Source of the DNA: Cheiracanthium punctorium
Lineage: Eukaryota > Arthropoda > Arachnida > Araneae > Cheiracanthiidae
Assembly (NCBI GenBank): GCA_038373885.1
Contig: JAWZYV010017538.1
Span: 1,550,001 to 1,614,000 of the forward strand
Direction: 5' to 3'
Length of the DNA stretch: 64,000 nt
The translations under genes and the position numbers were made by a program. The notes below the pieces were generated by a model, which did no database searches, had not been told where the DNA came from, and worked only from the letters and a program-made list of their open reading frames with translations. Positions 49,681-60,650 of the stretch are shown here, in pieces; positions within the stretch are counted from its first letter, which is position 1, and every line of letters starts with the position of its first letter.

Positions 49681-50519
49681 GAAAGTTCTCCGTCCGCATC
49701 AACAACACTTACTCCACTCACACTCCTATTGAGGCTGGTGTACAACAAGGATCACTCCTTGGTCCTACACTGTTCAACATTTACATAAATGATATTCCAA
49801 GAGATTCTCACACATCTTTAGCAGTATATGCAGACGATACGGCTATAATGTCCAGATCCACACACCCTGACATTATGGTCAACAAAATTCAGCACCACAT
49901 TGACACACTTGAAGATTGGTTCGCCACTTGGAAATTAAAAGTAAATCCCTCTAAGTGTCAGGCCATTCACTTCACTAGATCCCGTAAGATTGCGAAACCA
50001 ATATATATTAATGACGAAAGAGTTGAATGGGGCAGGACCTGTAAGTATTTGGGAGTCATGCTGGATTCCAGACTGACTTGGAAGGCACAGGCCACCTATG
50101 CCCGTAACAAAATGATTGCGGCCGAAAAATCTATCTCAAAGTTACTATACCAAAGCAAACTTAGCATTCCCAACAAACGAAAACTGTACAACATGATTGT
50201 CCTGTCTGCAGGTACATACGCTAGCCCCATTTGGGGTTATGCTGCGAAAACAAATTTAAACTTAATCACAACTCAACACAACAAAATACTACGAAAAATT
50301 AGACACGCTCACAGATACATCAGAAACTCGGTTATACGTAGAGATCTCATGATTCCCTCCATGTACGAAATTATTAAAAAACAAGCCCAACACTTTTATG
50401 ACAAAGTCTATAACTTACAAAATGAACTAATTGCAGAAATCCCTGATTATGACTTCCGCGATTCAGACAACCGGACACGGCCTAAAGTTGTCCTCCTGCT
50501 CAATGAGTATGATTATTAG
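49681..50519 (+). pseudogene. LINE ORF2, reverse transcriptase C-terminal half
   Basis: Resumes right after the Gypsy target duplication as RKFSVRINN, then GVQQGSLLGPTLFNIYIND and AVYADDTA (YADD codons at 49827-49838). KCKYLGVMLD-like and LTYASPIWG-type segments typical of Jockey follow, to a TAG at 50517-50519. This half is open throughout. Joined to the upstream half it forms one reverse transcriptase, confirming that Gypsy landed inside it. Confidence 0.9.
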
Positions 50520-50823
50520 CACCGATTCTCAGTACCTTTTCTTCCAAACTACGATTTCCCTATCTGTGTCTCCTGATCTTGTCCCACCCTTGACATTGTC
50601 TTCTAGAGTCCCTTATATATATTGTATATAATTTATTTTCATTTTGCATTATTTTAATACTGTTTTGCTCTAATATATATTACTATTTACCTTTTTATTA
50701 TGTATGTTCTGATACTGCATTTTCTCTTACATGACCCATCGATGTATAACTACTCATCAAACAACTGGAGTTAAACCGTCATGGAACAGGCACTCCTTTC
50801 AAGAACAATTCGATGATGATGAT
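50520..50823 (+). other. LINE 3' UTR
   Basis: AT-rich untranslated tail of the Jockey-like element, ending in a short GAT repeat directly before the target duplication. Confidence 0.8.
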
Positions 50824-50889
50824 GAATATCTGTTCTACAAACCCTCTAGCTGCATTCATACTGGTCGTTCCGTGCCGGGCTACTCACAC

Positions 50890-51085
50890 TCCGCTGTACT
50901 CCACTTTTCTTTTTCGTTTTGAAACGAAGGTTGTCCGAGCGCGCGCTTCCGATGCCGCAATAAATACATCAATGAAATAACGCCGTACGCCGGCGAAGTG
51001 TGTGTGTGACGTCAGAACAATGCTCAGGAGAAAACGCCCTCCTCTAATTGACTGCATCTTCCCGGTCACAGCGGAATATCTGTTC
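50890..51085. repeat. CpG-richer duplicated segment, copy 2
   Basis: Partner of 43697-43885. It includes TGACGTCA at about 51008 and a second TGACGTCA near 51133 just outside. No coding signal is convincing on either strand. Confidence 0.7.
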
Positions 51086-51323
51086 TTGCTAGATATTCTG
51101 CGAACTCCACACGGAGTCGCTTTGTTACACTGAGTGACGTCATTGCTTCGTCTTAGTGCCATGTTACCGCTAGAATGAATGCTGATTAAATATTTTATTA
51201 GACAAAATGGTAGGCCGGCTGTTTGGAGGTTAAGGACCTCACCTCCTTCACGCTAATCGCACAATCCTACCATGGATGAAGTTAGAATCTGAAAGGAGAC
51301 GACGCGCCTATGAATATTCTAGC

Positions 51324-51678
51324 CAAGGAGGTTCAAATAATGAAGCCCATGTTCCCCATTTTTGAAGGCAAAAACCACGCCCCCTCATCCCCCAAAGCAT
51401 TGCATATCGTCATTGGAAAACATGTAAATTTATATATTTGAAATTATACAATAAAAAACAAGTTAATACGTGTAAACAACCTTCCATAAACGTAAAATGG
51501 ATTAACAAATTGATTAGTAACTCTTAAATTATTTTTATAACAATTTCCGGAACTCGTTTTTCAATGCATCTCTATGCGTTCTTCAATCTTTTGGGAAGAT
51601 AAGGGGGCGTGGCACAGGCTTCACTTTCCTAGCAGTGCGTAGCGCAACATTGGCAAATCCATTAGTTAAACCTCCTTG
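51324..51678. mobile_element. hAT MITE with CAAGGAGGTT ends, 355 bp
   Basis: The ends are CAAGGAGGTT and AACCTCCTTG, with a perfect 8-bp duplication ATTCTAGC at 51316-51323 and 51679-51686. The subterminal sequences contain CCACGCCCCCT and its mirror AGGGGGCGTGG. No coding capacity. Confidence 0.92.
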
Positions 51679-51686
51679 ATTCTAGC

Positions 51687-53377
51687 GGGGCCGTCGCTAA
51701 GCAACGGGCCTGCTCATGAGTTGCCACCACTAAAAATGAGTTTATCATTGAGGCCTGTTTTTTCCATTCTCGCTGTTCTATTTTATTATTCTAAGTATTA
51801 TAAATATTATATTATTTTAAAACAATTTTTTTATAGTTTTGTCGTACTAAAGAACTTTAGATGTAGGTAATCGTTTTCTGAAGCTTGCGCCGTTTTCTTT
51901 CATGAAAATTTATCATAAAATTCGAACATTTTGCTCTGAATGTAAAGGTAAGTGAACACTCTTATAATTTATTTAGAAATTCTGAAAATATGTATGTAAA
52001 TCATGTTTAGTGAATAATTATTCATGTGTTATTTATAAATAAATTATTTTAATCAGAAATCGTATTACTTGAGTAGTAGTTTATTCTTTTAAATAAGCAT
52101 GACGTTGTGATACTAGTTAGACAATTTAATTTTGCCAGTTGAAAATGTTATTTATCAGTTATATATGCCTTGATTATGTGATTGAGACTTACATTTGGTA
52201 CAGTGCAGAAATACAGTAAATTATAAATTATTGATTTTTGCCCGTTTATATAGAAACTTCAAATGTAGTTAATATTTTGTACAAGCGTTCATTATGCTTG
52301 CTCATTTCCAAAGTTCGATTGAGAAAGCGACAAAAGAATAACATATAATACATGAAATGTCTTTATTAAAGAATAATTAATTCAGGGATCGCGCTATAGA
52401 GCGTATTTTATCAATTTTCTCCAATATACAGGATATCCCGAAAACACTGAAATGTTCTTTAATACATCATTTGTTAAAGATTAATGTTAAATTGTTTAAA
52501 ATAAACGTAGGAATAGTCGTAGGAAATACGACTACGCTCATGAAATAATCATTATAAGAATGTCTTTCTCATTTGTGTATTTAGTTATTTTAAAGTATAT
52601 ATTAAATATCCACTTGTGAAACTAAAATAAGCAATCGTGAATCATGAGAGTAAGCGCTACTTTGTTTTTCCTTCAAATTATATGCATCTATTTTCTTAAT
52701 AGCAATATGTATCATAGCAAACAAATTAATCATGAGTTCGTACTTGAATTGGTAACACAATTACTACTTAAAACTACATTAAATAACGTTTGAAAGCACT
52801 TGGAAGCTTAAGAAATGCCTGATGTACACGTAAAGACTCGAGCAGCCGTATGCCTCTTCGGATGTTTCATCAAAAATGATAATTCATCAAAATACACGCG
52901 CAGGCCCGTTACTAATTGCGAAGGCCCCGATTCTTGCTGAAAAGGAGTCTGAACAGTTGTAGCTGTTATCTTTTCCGGTAGATGATGCATGTGTGCACAG
53001 AGCGGGCACGTCACCTGCTTTAGCCATGGCTCCATGGCTCCCTAAGATTCCAAGTATAGGCTGTCTGAAAACTAGTTTTTCCTATGGGATTTTGCGTACA
53101 GGCTCCCAAGTTTCGCTTCTTCACCGATTTGGCGCTAGTACCTGACCCTATCAGTGTTGCCATCTCTGCAGGAGAAAAAGATCTTGGCAAACTGGCAATA
53201 CTGAAGTATTTTATAAATCCGAACTGAAAGTCCAAACGACTCAAAAAGCATCAGCAGCACAAGCGCTTAAAGGAAACGCCCACGGAGATATATTATAGGA
53301 GTGGGCACTCTCCATAGCTGCTATACTTCCCATACGTCCTCGAAATACTTCCCATACTTCTCCATAGCTGCTATACT
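51687..53377. other. Intergenic; no gene recognised
   Basis: Mostly AT-rich. A CpG-richer patch at about 52820-53240 holds short minus-strand open frames, one with a CPLCAHMHH stretch, but no domain is complete. At 53310-53392 a unit of about 51 bp (TCCATAGCTGCTATACTT...ACGTCCTCG) is present twice, next to the left end of the MITE at 53378. Confidence 0.45.
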
Positions 53378-53455
53378 TTCCATACGTCCTCGGTGACCAT
53401 ACTCCTCGAAATTCGAGGACAGTCCCCAAATATAGATCTTTTTTTCATTTTGTCC

Positions 53456-54266
53456 TAAGACGACCATATTTCTGAACAGTCTTTTGGGGACAAATCAAGC
53501 ATTGTCCTCGAATCCAAGGAAAACTTGAAGACACTAGAAAATATTTTTGGGGACATATTCGAGGACACAACATATTACCATGTATACAAGCGTACCGGTA
53601 CTTTAAATCTTCTCTACTGACTTTGATACTTAAAAATGAACTCTAATAGCTTTTTATATCAATTGTGCATTCTTAATGGAAGTATTTCATTCATTTATAA
53701 ATATTTATTTAAACCAGAAATATGAAAAGAACATCATGTTGAAATATTGCCATTTATTCAAAATTTAACTCTTGGCATAGTATTTGTACTTTTCATAAAA
53801 CATTGCTTTTTACATTCTCTCATTTTGTGATAATTTTTCGTGAAACTTTGTACACCCTCTAAAAAAAATATTCGAGTGCAAGAAAAATTTCGTACGTCAG
53901 TTTCATATTTAAAGCATGATTCTTCACGAAAAGTGATTAATCATTAACAGAACTGAAAAGGGAAATTTGGCTCACAATCGAATACTTTATTGAATGTCTG
54001 TACACGCTACACACACAATGACAAGAACGTTTTCAGAGATCGAATTTCATTGTTTCTCTGAGTAGAAGGCGCTCTTAGTTGGTTTATTTTTCTTATTTCT
54101 TCAGTTTTTTCTGAAAGAAATAAACTAAACGGAAACTTTGAGGGAAAAAAAGTACAAATCTTTAAATTTGGGGACATATGGGGACAAAGTACTTTTGGGG
54201 ACAAAATGAAAAAAAGATCTATATTTGAGGACTGTCCTCGAATTTCGAGGACGTATGGTCACCTTA
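53456..54266 (-). mobile_element. hAT MITE, inner copy inserted in its own family
   Basis: The ends are TAAGACGACCATA and TATGGTCACCTTA, with a perfect 8-bp duplication TTTTGTCC at 53448-53455 and 54267-54274. Interior sequence is the reverse complement of the outer copy over hundreds of bases, so the locus reads as a long near-palindrome. GGGGAC/GTCCCC motifs recur near the ends. Confidence 0.93.
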
Positions 54267-54871
54267 TTTTGTCCCCAAATGTCCCCAAATTTAAAGATTT
54301 GTACTTTTTTCCCTGAAAGTTTCCGTTTTGTTTATTTCTTTCAGAAAAAACTGAAGAAATAAGAAAAATAAACCAACTAAAAGAACCATCTACTCAGAGA
54401 AACAATGAAATTCGATCTCTGAAAGCGTTTGTTGTAATTGTGTGTGTAGCGTGTACAGACATTCAATAAAGTATCCGACTATGAGCCAAATTTCCCCTTT
54501 CAGTTTTGTTATTGATTAATCCCTTTTCATGAAGAACCATGCTTGAAATTGACGTACGAAAATTTTCTGTCACCCGAATACTTCTTTTAGAGAGTGGACA
54601 AAGTTTCAAGAAAAATTATCACAAAATGACCCACTGTAAATGTCTTCTGAAAAATATAAATACTATTCCAAGAGTTAAATTTTCAATAAATTGCAATATT
54701 TCAACATGATGTTCCTTTCATACTTCTGATTTAAATAAATATTTATAAATGACTGAAATACTTCCATTAATTTATTATAAATAAGAATACACAATTGATA
54801 TAAATAGCTATTAGAGTTCATTTTTAAGTATCAAAGTCATTCAAGAATTAAAGTATGGGTATACTGGTATA

Positions 54872-55079
54872 CACCCTCCAAAAAAAGCATTCGAGTAAAA
54901 ATTTCCTACTTTGGTTTCTTTATATTAAAAATTATTTATCATAGAATATGAATTAAGCTATGTATAAATATGATTTTCCATATTTCTGTCACGTTTTACG
55001 TTTTTCAAAAACTCAATTATTATTCGCAAATCTAAAATAGGAAATTTATCTCTTACTCGAATACATTTTTTGGAGGGTG
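54872..55079. mobile_element. Tc1/mariner-type MITE, 208 bp
   Basis: The inverted ends are CACCCTCCAAAAAA and TTTTTTGGAGGGTG, extended by GCATTCGAGTAA/TTACTCGAATAC. TA lies outside each end (54870-54871, 55080-55081). The inner hAT copy lacks this segment at the equivalent place, which shows it is an insertion. Confidence 0.85.
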
Positions 55080-55442
55080 TACATGGTAATATGTTGTGTC
55101 CTCGAATAAGTCCTTGAAAATATTTTCGAGTGTCCCCAAGTTTTGTTTAGATTCGAGGACAATGCTTGATTTGTCCCCAAATTACTGTTTAGAAATATGG
55201 TCGCCTTAGCTATACTGGATTTTTGGTACCCCAAATAAGTTTCAATTATGTAAATATTGAAAATCTAGTGACGTGTAGCGATCCTAGTGGTAAAAGAATA
55301 AAGCATTTCCCGCGCTGACTGCTAACAAGTTTTCGATTTTCCAACCTAGCATATGAACGAGATTATGAACACGGTCATTAAATTTTAATTATTTTTTTCA
55401 CTTTTGATTACGTGGTTTCCTTGGAAACAAATGAATAAAAAA

Positions 55443-55622
55443 GGGGAATAATTCCGTAAGCGGGCGCAGGTTGCCAAGCCGGATGTCGCCAAAGCTTTTA
55501 GGCATTGCTAAATAAAGGATTGTGCTTAGGATAATTCTTTTAACGGCAACCTTAATGGGTTAGACGTTGGCAACAAAAAAAGTGGCCAACTAAACCTGCC
55601 CCGGCTTACGGAATTATTCCCC
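55443..55622. mobile_element. MITE with 30-bp inverted ends, 180 bp
   Basis: GGGGAATAATTCCGTAAGC on the left and its reverse complement on the right, extended by GCAGGTT/AACCTGC, give 30-bp ends with two mismatches. A runs flank both sides (A6), so the target duplication cannot be separated from the context. Superfamily uncertain. Confidence 0.85.
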
Positions 55623-56163
55623 AAAAAAGAAAAAAATGTTCTATCTTAAGCTTATTAAAATATTGAGTTTATATTTGTTAACGAGTGCTTATATCGTGGC
55701 GGACGGAAAAGAAGTTTTCGTCTGCTACAGTATGTATTTACATAAGGAAATGGCTTTGAATTCATTAATAAGTTCTTTATGTAACATGAATTTAATATGA
55801 GTTTTTCAGCGGCAAATTAAAGGTGTGTTAAAATTTGTGGCAGAATGAAATAAATGTAAATATTGCATGTTTGAGTATGATCGTCACAAATAAACACTTT
55901 TTAAATATTGCATTCACACATACTAAATTCTCCTAAATTTACTAATTTCTTAAAATACAGCTTTTGGGCAAAATAATAACATGACATTAGATACATAATA
56001 TTACTTCGTTTCGAAACTGTTGCCTATATTAATTACGAAATAGTATTCTATGACAATTATGTAATTAAAACACATCTAAAGCGAGAAATTATTATATATC
56101 ACATTCATAAGTCTATGTATTTAATTTTTTGAAGTTCTACGTAGAATGTTGAAACTTTATATT
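55623..56163. other. AT-rich stretch without recognised features
   Basis: No coding, repeat or RNA signal that I can support. Confidence 0.5.
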
Positions 56164-56530
56164 TCTATATATTAATTTGAAACATGTTTTTCTTTCGGCA
56201 ACAAAATTGAGAGAACGGCCGGGTGCAGAAATTTGGTTGAGGTGTCTAAAGAAAGGTCTCGGTCTGTAGATGTGCCATCAAAAGACAAAATCAGAAAAAG
56301 TCGTACGATTTAGGCGTGGCAGAACGGCAAAGGTCCAAATTTTCGCCATAGAAATAACATTGTGGTTTATTAACCCCATTGTTGGCAGTTTTAAACGTCT
56401 TCTTTATTTTGGCGCCTTATCGCTTATTTCTTTAACTTTTCAGTTATCTATTTGATATTGGATATTTATCAGCACTGCCATATCCGCTAATTTAAATTTA
56501 GAGAATGGCTACCTATAAAAAAATTTTTAT

Positions 56531-56567
56531 GTCTAAAAAAGACGTCAAAAAGACGTCTTTTTTAGAC
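56531..56567. repeat. Perfect 16-bp hairpin
   Basis: Arms GTCTAAAAAAGACGTC and GACGTCTTTTTTAGAC are exact complements with an A5 loop. It falls at the junction of two repeated blocks. Confidence 0.95.
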
Positions 56568-56994
56568 GTAAGTGTCTAAAAAAGACCTTAGCCTGTAGAT
56601 GCGTGATCAAAAGAGAAAAATAGAAAAAGTCGAACAGATCAATCATGGCGGAACGGCAAATGTACAAGTTTTCGCCATAGCAGTAACATTGTAGTTTATT
56701 AAATACATTTGGCAGTCACAAAAGCGTTCTTTATTTTGGCGCTTTATCGCTTATTTCCTTAATTTTTTTTAGCACCAGAGTGCTATTAATTTCTCCCAAG
56801 TTTTTTGTGTAGACACTTTTTCCTACAATTAGTGCATCGAGTCACTTTTCAAACGAGTTTGCCAAATAATGTGGAGGGGGGGGCGTCAATAAAATGTTAT
56901 GAAAGTCGCACAAGGTTTGCAATTTTTGATAAAGGATCGCTAAACTGTGTGCCAAAACGCGACAATTTATTAAAAATATATTTTGAGTATAGTT

Positions 56995-58010
56995 AGAAAA
57001 CGCCTGGCGAATATTGTAAAATAGTTTTAGTAGGCGATATAAATATAGATTTTAATTCCGAAGAAGTGTTTTATAGAACAGAGAAGACAAATGCGGTACA
57101 CATCATAGATTATGATACACTTTCCAAATGGTATTTATAAAGGTGAAGTAAAGTTTGACTATGCCTGGCGAAAATTGTTACACAGTTTTGGTAGGCGATT
57201 TCAATGTAGATTTCTATTCCGAAGAAGTGTTTTATGGAACAAGGAAGGAAAACACGGTACACTCATGGATTATGATGCCCATTCCAAAAAGCATTTAAAA
57301 TGTCTACGGGATACAGTTGGAATATGCCTGGAGAAGATTGTAAAACAGTTTCAGTAGGCGATTTTAAGATAGATTTCGATTCCAAAGATGTGTTTTACGG
57401 TACAAGCAAGAGTTGATTTCTATTTTAACGCCCCCGCTCTCGCCCACCTAAAAAATCCCGCACTTTGGTGAGCTTTGCAGTCATGGGTCTCTAGGACATA
57501 TGCACAAGTTTCAACGCTCCCAAAAGAACTGTATGAAAACTAAAGTGAACTGATTAGCGATAAACGCACCCGTTAAGGAATTTGAAGACACTTAATTATT
57601 AAAACTACATTAATTGGCAACCCAAAATAAATAAAAATGTAACGGAATGCTTTACTTACAGGCTGTTCCAAATCGCCATTTTAATTCTAAATTACGATTG
57701 CCACATAAATACAAAAAATCGTCGTGGTAGCTCCATTTGTTTAATGATCGCCACCTTGGCGAGAGTCGGGGGTTAAAGTAGGAATCAACCCAACAAGAGA
57801 AACACGGCATACTCATGGATTATGATGGACATTCGAAACAATATTTAAAACGGTGAAGTATAGTTGTAATATACTGGGCAACAATTATAAAATAGTTCAA
57901 GTAGGCGATTTTAAGATGGATTTCGATTTCAAAGATGGCTTTTATGAAAGAAGGAAGAAAAATACGGCACAATCATGAATAATGATACACTTTCCAACTT
58001 ATTGAATAAG
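56995..58010 (+). repeat. 162-bp tandem array, four units
   Basis: Units are marked by TAGTAGGCGAT-type sequence at 57030, 57191, 57354 and 57901. Spacings are 161 and 163, and about 165 once the inserted MITE is removed. Each unit also has ATGCCTGG, GAAGAAGTGTTTTATG, ACACGGTACACTCATG and GATTATGATGC. Two more units are at about 63070-63400. In one frame a consensus gives LVGDFNIDF, resembling the GDFN motif of endonuclease/exonuclease/phosphatase enzymes. Confidence 0.8.
57411..57792. mobile_element. MITE inserted in the 162-bp array
   Basis: GTTGATTTCTATTTTAACGC and the right end GTTAAAGTAGGAATCAAC are inverted, extended inward by CTCTCGCC/GGCGAGAG. Flanks ACAAGCAAG and ACAAGAGA resemble an imperfect duplication. 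Removing it restores the array spacing, which supports insertion. Confidence 0.8.
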
Positions 58011-58939
58011 GAAGAAAAATAGGGACGATGCATAAATTATGATACGCTTTTAATATGTAGCACTATAGGGCGTATTTAAAATCTGAAAGTGTTTCAGATT
58101 TTTCCCCCTTTTCTATATATTAATTTGAAACATGTTTTTCCGGTATCTACCCTACTAGCAATTTTGCTCGGGCCTTCACCGGCCACGTAGCCTTGAGCCG
58201 ATGAGAAGGAATCGGGCAGTCCACTGTGAAAATGCTCGGATACACGCAGTTCATGTCCCCTCGGACGTGGAAACGTCCGAAGTAGTCTAACCGATGAGTT
58301 TTCATCGGGTTGGACACGGATTTAGGAACTGGCCCGTTCACTTTATGCGTGAGGTTGGCCAAACACCAGGGTCAGTATCACTTTTCGATAAGTTCTTATG
58401 TGATGTTGACATGCATTTAACCCTTTCCGTCCCTACGATGCAATTCGAATGATAACATTCACAAGTGTTTTACAGATTTCTTTAATCTTTGAAATGTATT
58501 TGTAATCGCATTTTTCTTATATGATAATGCAGTGCAGAAGCAATACAGTATAGAAGAAATACACTTTTACTAAGCGGCGCATATACATGCATGTAGGTGC
58601 GTCGTATACTCCATTTATTTACGTATATAGTCGTACTATATACGTAACTATACTATACGTTAAAGTACTGTAGTCGTATACTCTATCTACGTATGACGTT
58701 ATATACGAATGTTACATGTTCGATTTGTTTTAACTAGTCCGAGCGCATAGCGCTCTGAACTGGAAGACGGAAGGTGTCTGGTTCAAAACCAGGTCGCATC
58801 CGCCGACCTAACCGTTCGGAGTTTTCCGTGTTTTCCACTGAAATTTAGCGTAAATACTGGTTAGAACACCTTAGAAAGACCCCAACGGAGGGCACCCCAT
58901 CTACAGGCCTAGATCCCCCATGTAGATAATTGGCCTTAA

Positions 58940-59401
58940 CCCTTTAACGCGCAGTGTTCCCGCTCTGGGAACACCAAACTCTGACGTTTTGACTGTTGCC
59001 AGTCACAAAGAATAGATTGGATTTCTATAAAAGTAGTTGCGGGTGACAGAGCTCCACGGGAATCCTTTACTTTTTAGCACGTCATTTCCCGTAAAAAAAT
59101 TATTTTTAACAGCACTGACATCTGCTGAAAAATAGAAGAATGCGAAAACAGCTGGATAGATTGCCCAATGCTGAAAAAGGGCAGCCGTTGCCATCGCTCG
59201 ACTTAACTACCAGCAAGATGGCGGACGATCGAAACGCGCGCTGGCTGTGCGCGCGCACAGCCAGCTGCGTCAAAAAAGGGTCTCTAGATCTGTCGCACGC
59301 GATGAACGTTTCGATCGTCCGCCATCTTGCTGGTAGTGAAGTCGAGCGATGGCAACGGCTGCCCTTTTTTCAGCATTGGGAAAGGGTTACGCCTCAAAGG
59401 G
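58940..59401. mobile_element. piggyBac-type MITE, 462 bp
   Basis: The ends are CCCTTTAACGC and GCCTCAAAGGG, with TTAA outside both (58936-58939, 59402-59405). It contains a large palindrome at 59164-59380. The ends resemble those of the MITE at 28040-28515. Confidence 0.85.
59164..59380. repeat. 217-bp near-palindrome with 26-bp perfect core
   Basis: Arms 59164-59236 and 59307-59380 are almost perfect reverse complements, starting CCCAATGCTGAAAAAGGGC. Between them a 26-bp perfect palindrome (GCTGGCTGTGCGC and its mirror, 59240-59265) makes a second hairpin. TTGCCATCGCTCGACT from the arm also occurs near 61790. Confidence 0.9.
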
Positions 59402-59428
59402 TTAATCCCAGAACTCGCTTTAACTAGT

Positions 59429-60590
59429 ATTTTGGTAATGTCTGTAGAATGCGTAAAGTTTAACAGCCATACACGAAAATTGTGTAGTTCACATTAGGAC
59501 TTTTTTTGTGATAGGAAATCGACTTTCCGAAGTTTCTTGAATTAGCTTACAATTTAAAAAAGATTTGACCACTGGAACCTATGGAGCTAGCTTACAGTTT
59601 TGAAAAATAGGTTTTTTTTTTTTTTAAATAGACCATAAGACATAAGATCGCTATAATAATTTTTAAAATAAAGTAAATTCCAAAAATTTTTATTGAAATT
59701 ATTCTACACAAAATATATCATACAAATAATTTACAAAAGAAGTATTTTCTTTGAGTTTTGCTGCAGCATCTTCAAACATCTTATTTTATGAGCAGCTTCT
59801 AGGAGAAAAAAAGAAAATTTTTAGAACTTAATTTACACAAATAGGAAATGCAGAGTAAGCCTGCTTCATATGTTTTTTTACATAATTTCTGTATCAGGGA
59901 TTTCCAACCTTTATATTACTTCAACTCCCTAGAAAACGTTTTTTTCTGAATAGACCCCTACGTTTTCCCCAACACATCGGTATCTCGAAAAATTTTCCCA
60001 ATGTACCCACAAAGACAGCAAAACATTAGGTGAAAGAAATTTTTCATGTGTCCGGCAGTAGAACAGTTGATTAAGCTCGGTTCCCATTGGAACCCCGAAA
60101 GGGAAGCAGCACCTGCTTGGCCAGTGCCTAGAAGGGTAAACTCCTTTCTCGACGGAGGCTGATGTAAACCGTGTACACTGTAGGGAATTAATGCACGAAA
60201 AATGTGTTATGACTTCAATGTTTTCCATATTCAATCCATATCTCTCTTTGGGGTACCAATCCAGCTCTTAGGTCATCCAGCTGTCATCTGTAATTGGTTC
60301 AAAATTTAGGAGGGAGACCCGGGATAAGTCGGTATTCCCTCACTGGGGATCAGCAAAAAGAAAGCTGCCCTATTAAGGCCATTTTCGTTTTATATAAAGG
60401 ATCTGATCCCGCTCTGCAGTTGGCCAGAGGGTTTCAAAGCAACAATAACAATTTTCATGTTCTGCGTTTTCAGAATTTACCATGATTCAGACTGCAGGAT
60501 GCAGAAAATGGCCCCAAAGACGGATTTTTACATATCCCTTCTTTTTTCAACTTTTGAACTCTCTGAAGTCTTATTTCATGTCAGTTTCAG
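59429..60590. other. No recognised gene
   Basis: Non-coding, AT-rich. Short open frames show no domains. The C/G-richer part at 60030-60170 has no pairing or coding signal that I can support. Confidence 0.45.
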
Positions 60591-60595
60591 TTTGT

Positions 60596-60650
60596 TTGTT
60601 TGTGTTGTGATGGCAACGCTAAGGTAGGGCGATCATCCTAGGATGAGGGG
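60596..60650 (-). mobile_element. SINE 3' end fragment
   Basis: On the minus strand, GATCGCCCTA, TAGCGTTGCCAT and a CA-rich tail match the 3' end of SINE copy 1 (6798-6840). The 5' part is absent. No target duplication was located. Confidence 0.6.

Larger units (their letters stand above)
43886..50823 (+). mobile_element. Jockey-like non-LTR retrotransposon, 5' truncated and split
   Basis: Bounded by a perfect 14-bp target duplication, GAATATCTGTTCTA (43872-43885 and 50824-50837). It begins inside ORF2, so reverse transcription stopped early. It ends in (GAT)n after an AT-rich 3' UTR instead of a poly(A) tail. A Gypsy element at 44839-49675 interrupts the reverse transcriptase region. Without it the LINE is about 2.1 kb. 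Confidence 0.93.
53378..55208 (+). mobile_element. hAT MITE (TAAGGYGACCATA family), outer copy, split twice
   Basis: The right end ATGGTCGCCTTA (to 55208) is flanked by GCTATACT (55209-55216), repeated at 53370-53377 on the left. The left end is rearranged (CCATACGTCCTCGGTGACCATA), so the exact start is uncertain. It is interrupted at 53456-54266 by a second copy of the same family in reverse orientation, and at 54872-55079 by a TA-flanked MITE. Removing both leaves about 800 bp, matching the 811-bp inner copy. Confidence 0.8.
56164..58111 (+). repeat. Composite repeat unit, copy 1
   Basis: Starts with TCTATATATTAATTTGAAAC, which recurs exactly within a 29-bp match at 58112-58140. It contains two diverged copies of a block ending CATTGTGGTTTATTAA...TTTGGCGC (about 56228-56460 and 56580-56790). 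A spacer with GTTTGCCA and GATCGC and the 162-bp array follow. The same order recurs at 62110-63600. No intact gene is visible; the family is unknown to me. Confidence 0.7.
58739..59418 (+). mobile_element. tRNA-derived SINE, copy 2, split by piggyBac MITE
   Basis: Flanked by TTTAACTAGT (58729-58738 and 59419-59428). The head has a GAGCGCATAGCGCTC stem and a B box GGTTCAAAACC. The body has CGGAGTTTT, GCGTAAATACTGGTTAGAAC and CCTTAGAAA, shared with copies 1 and 3. Without the piggyBac insertion it is about 215 bp, close to the 229-230 bp of the others. Confidence 0.8.

Noticed and set aside
57112..57357. 81-codon frame in the 162-bp array as a protein
   Set aside because: It runs across tandem units in a frame other than that of the GDFN-like motif and is not kept between units.
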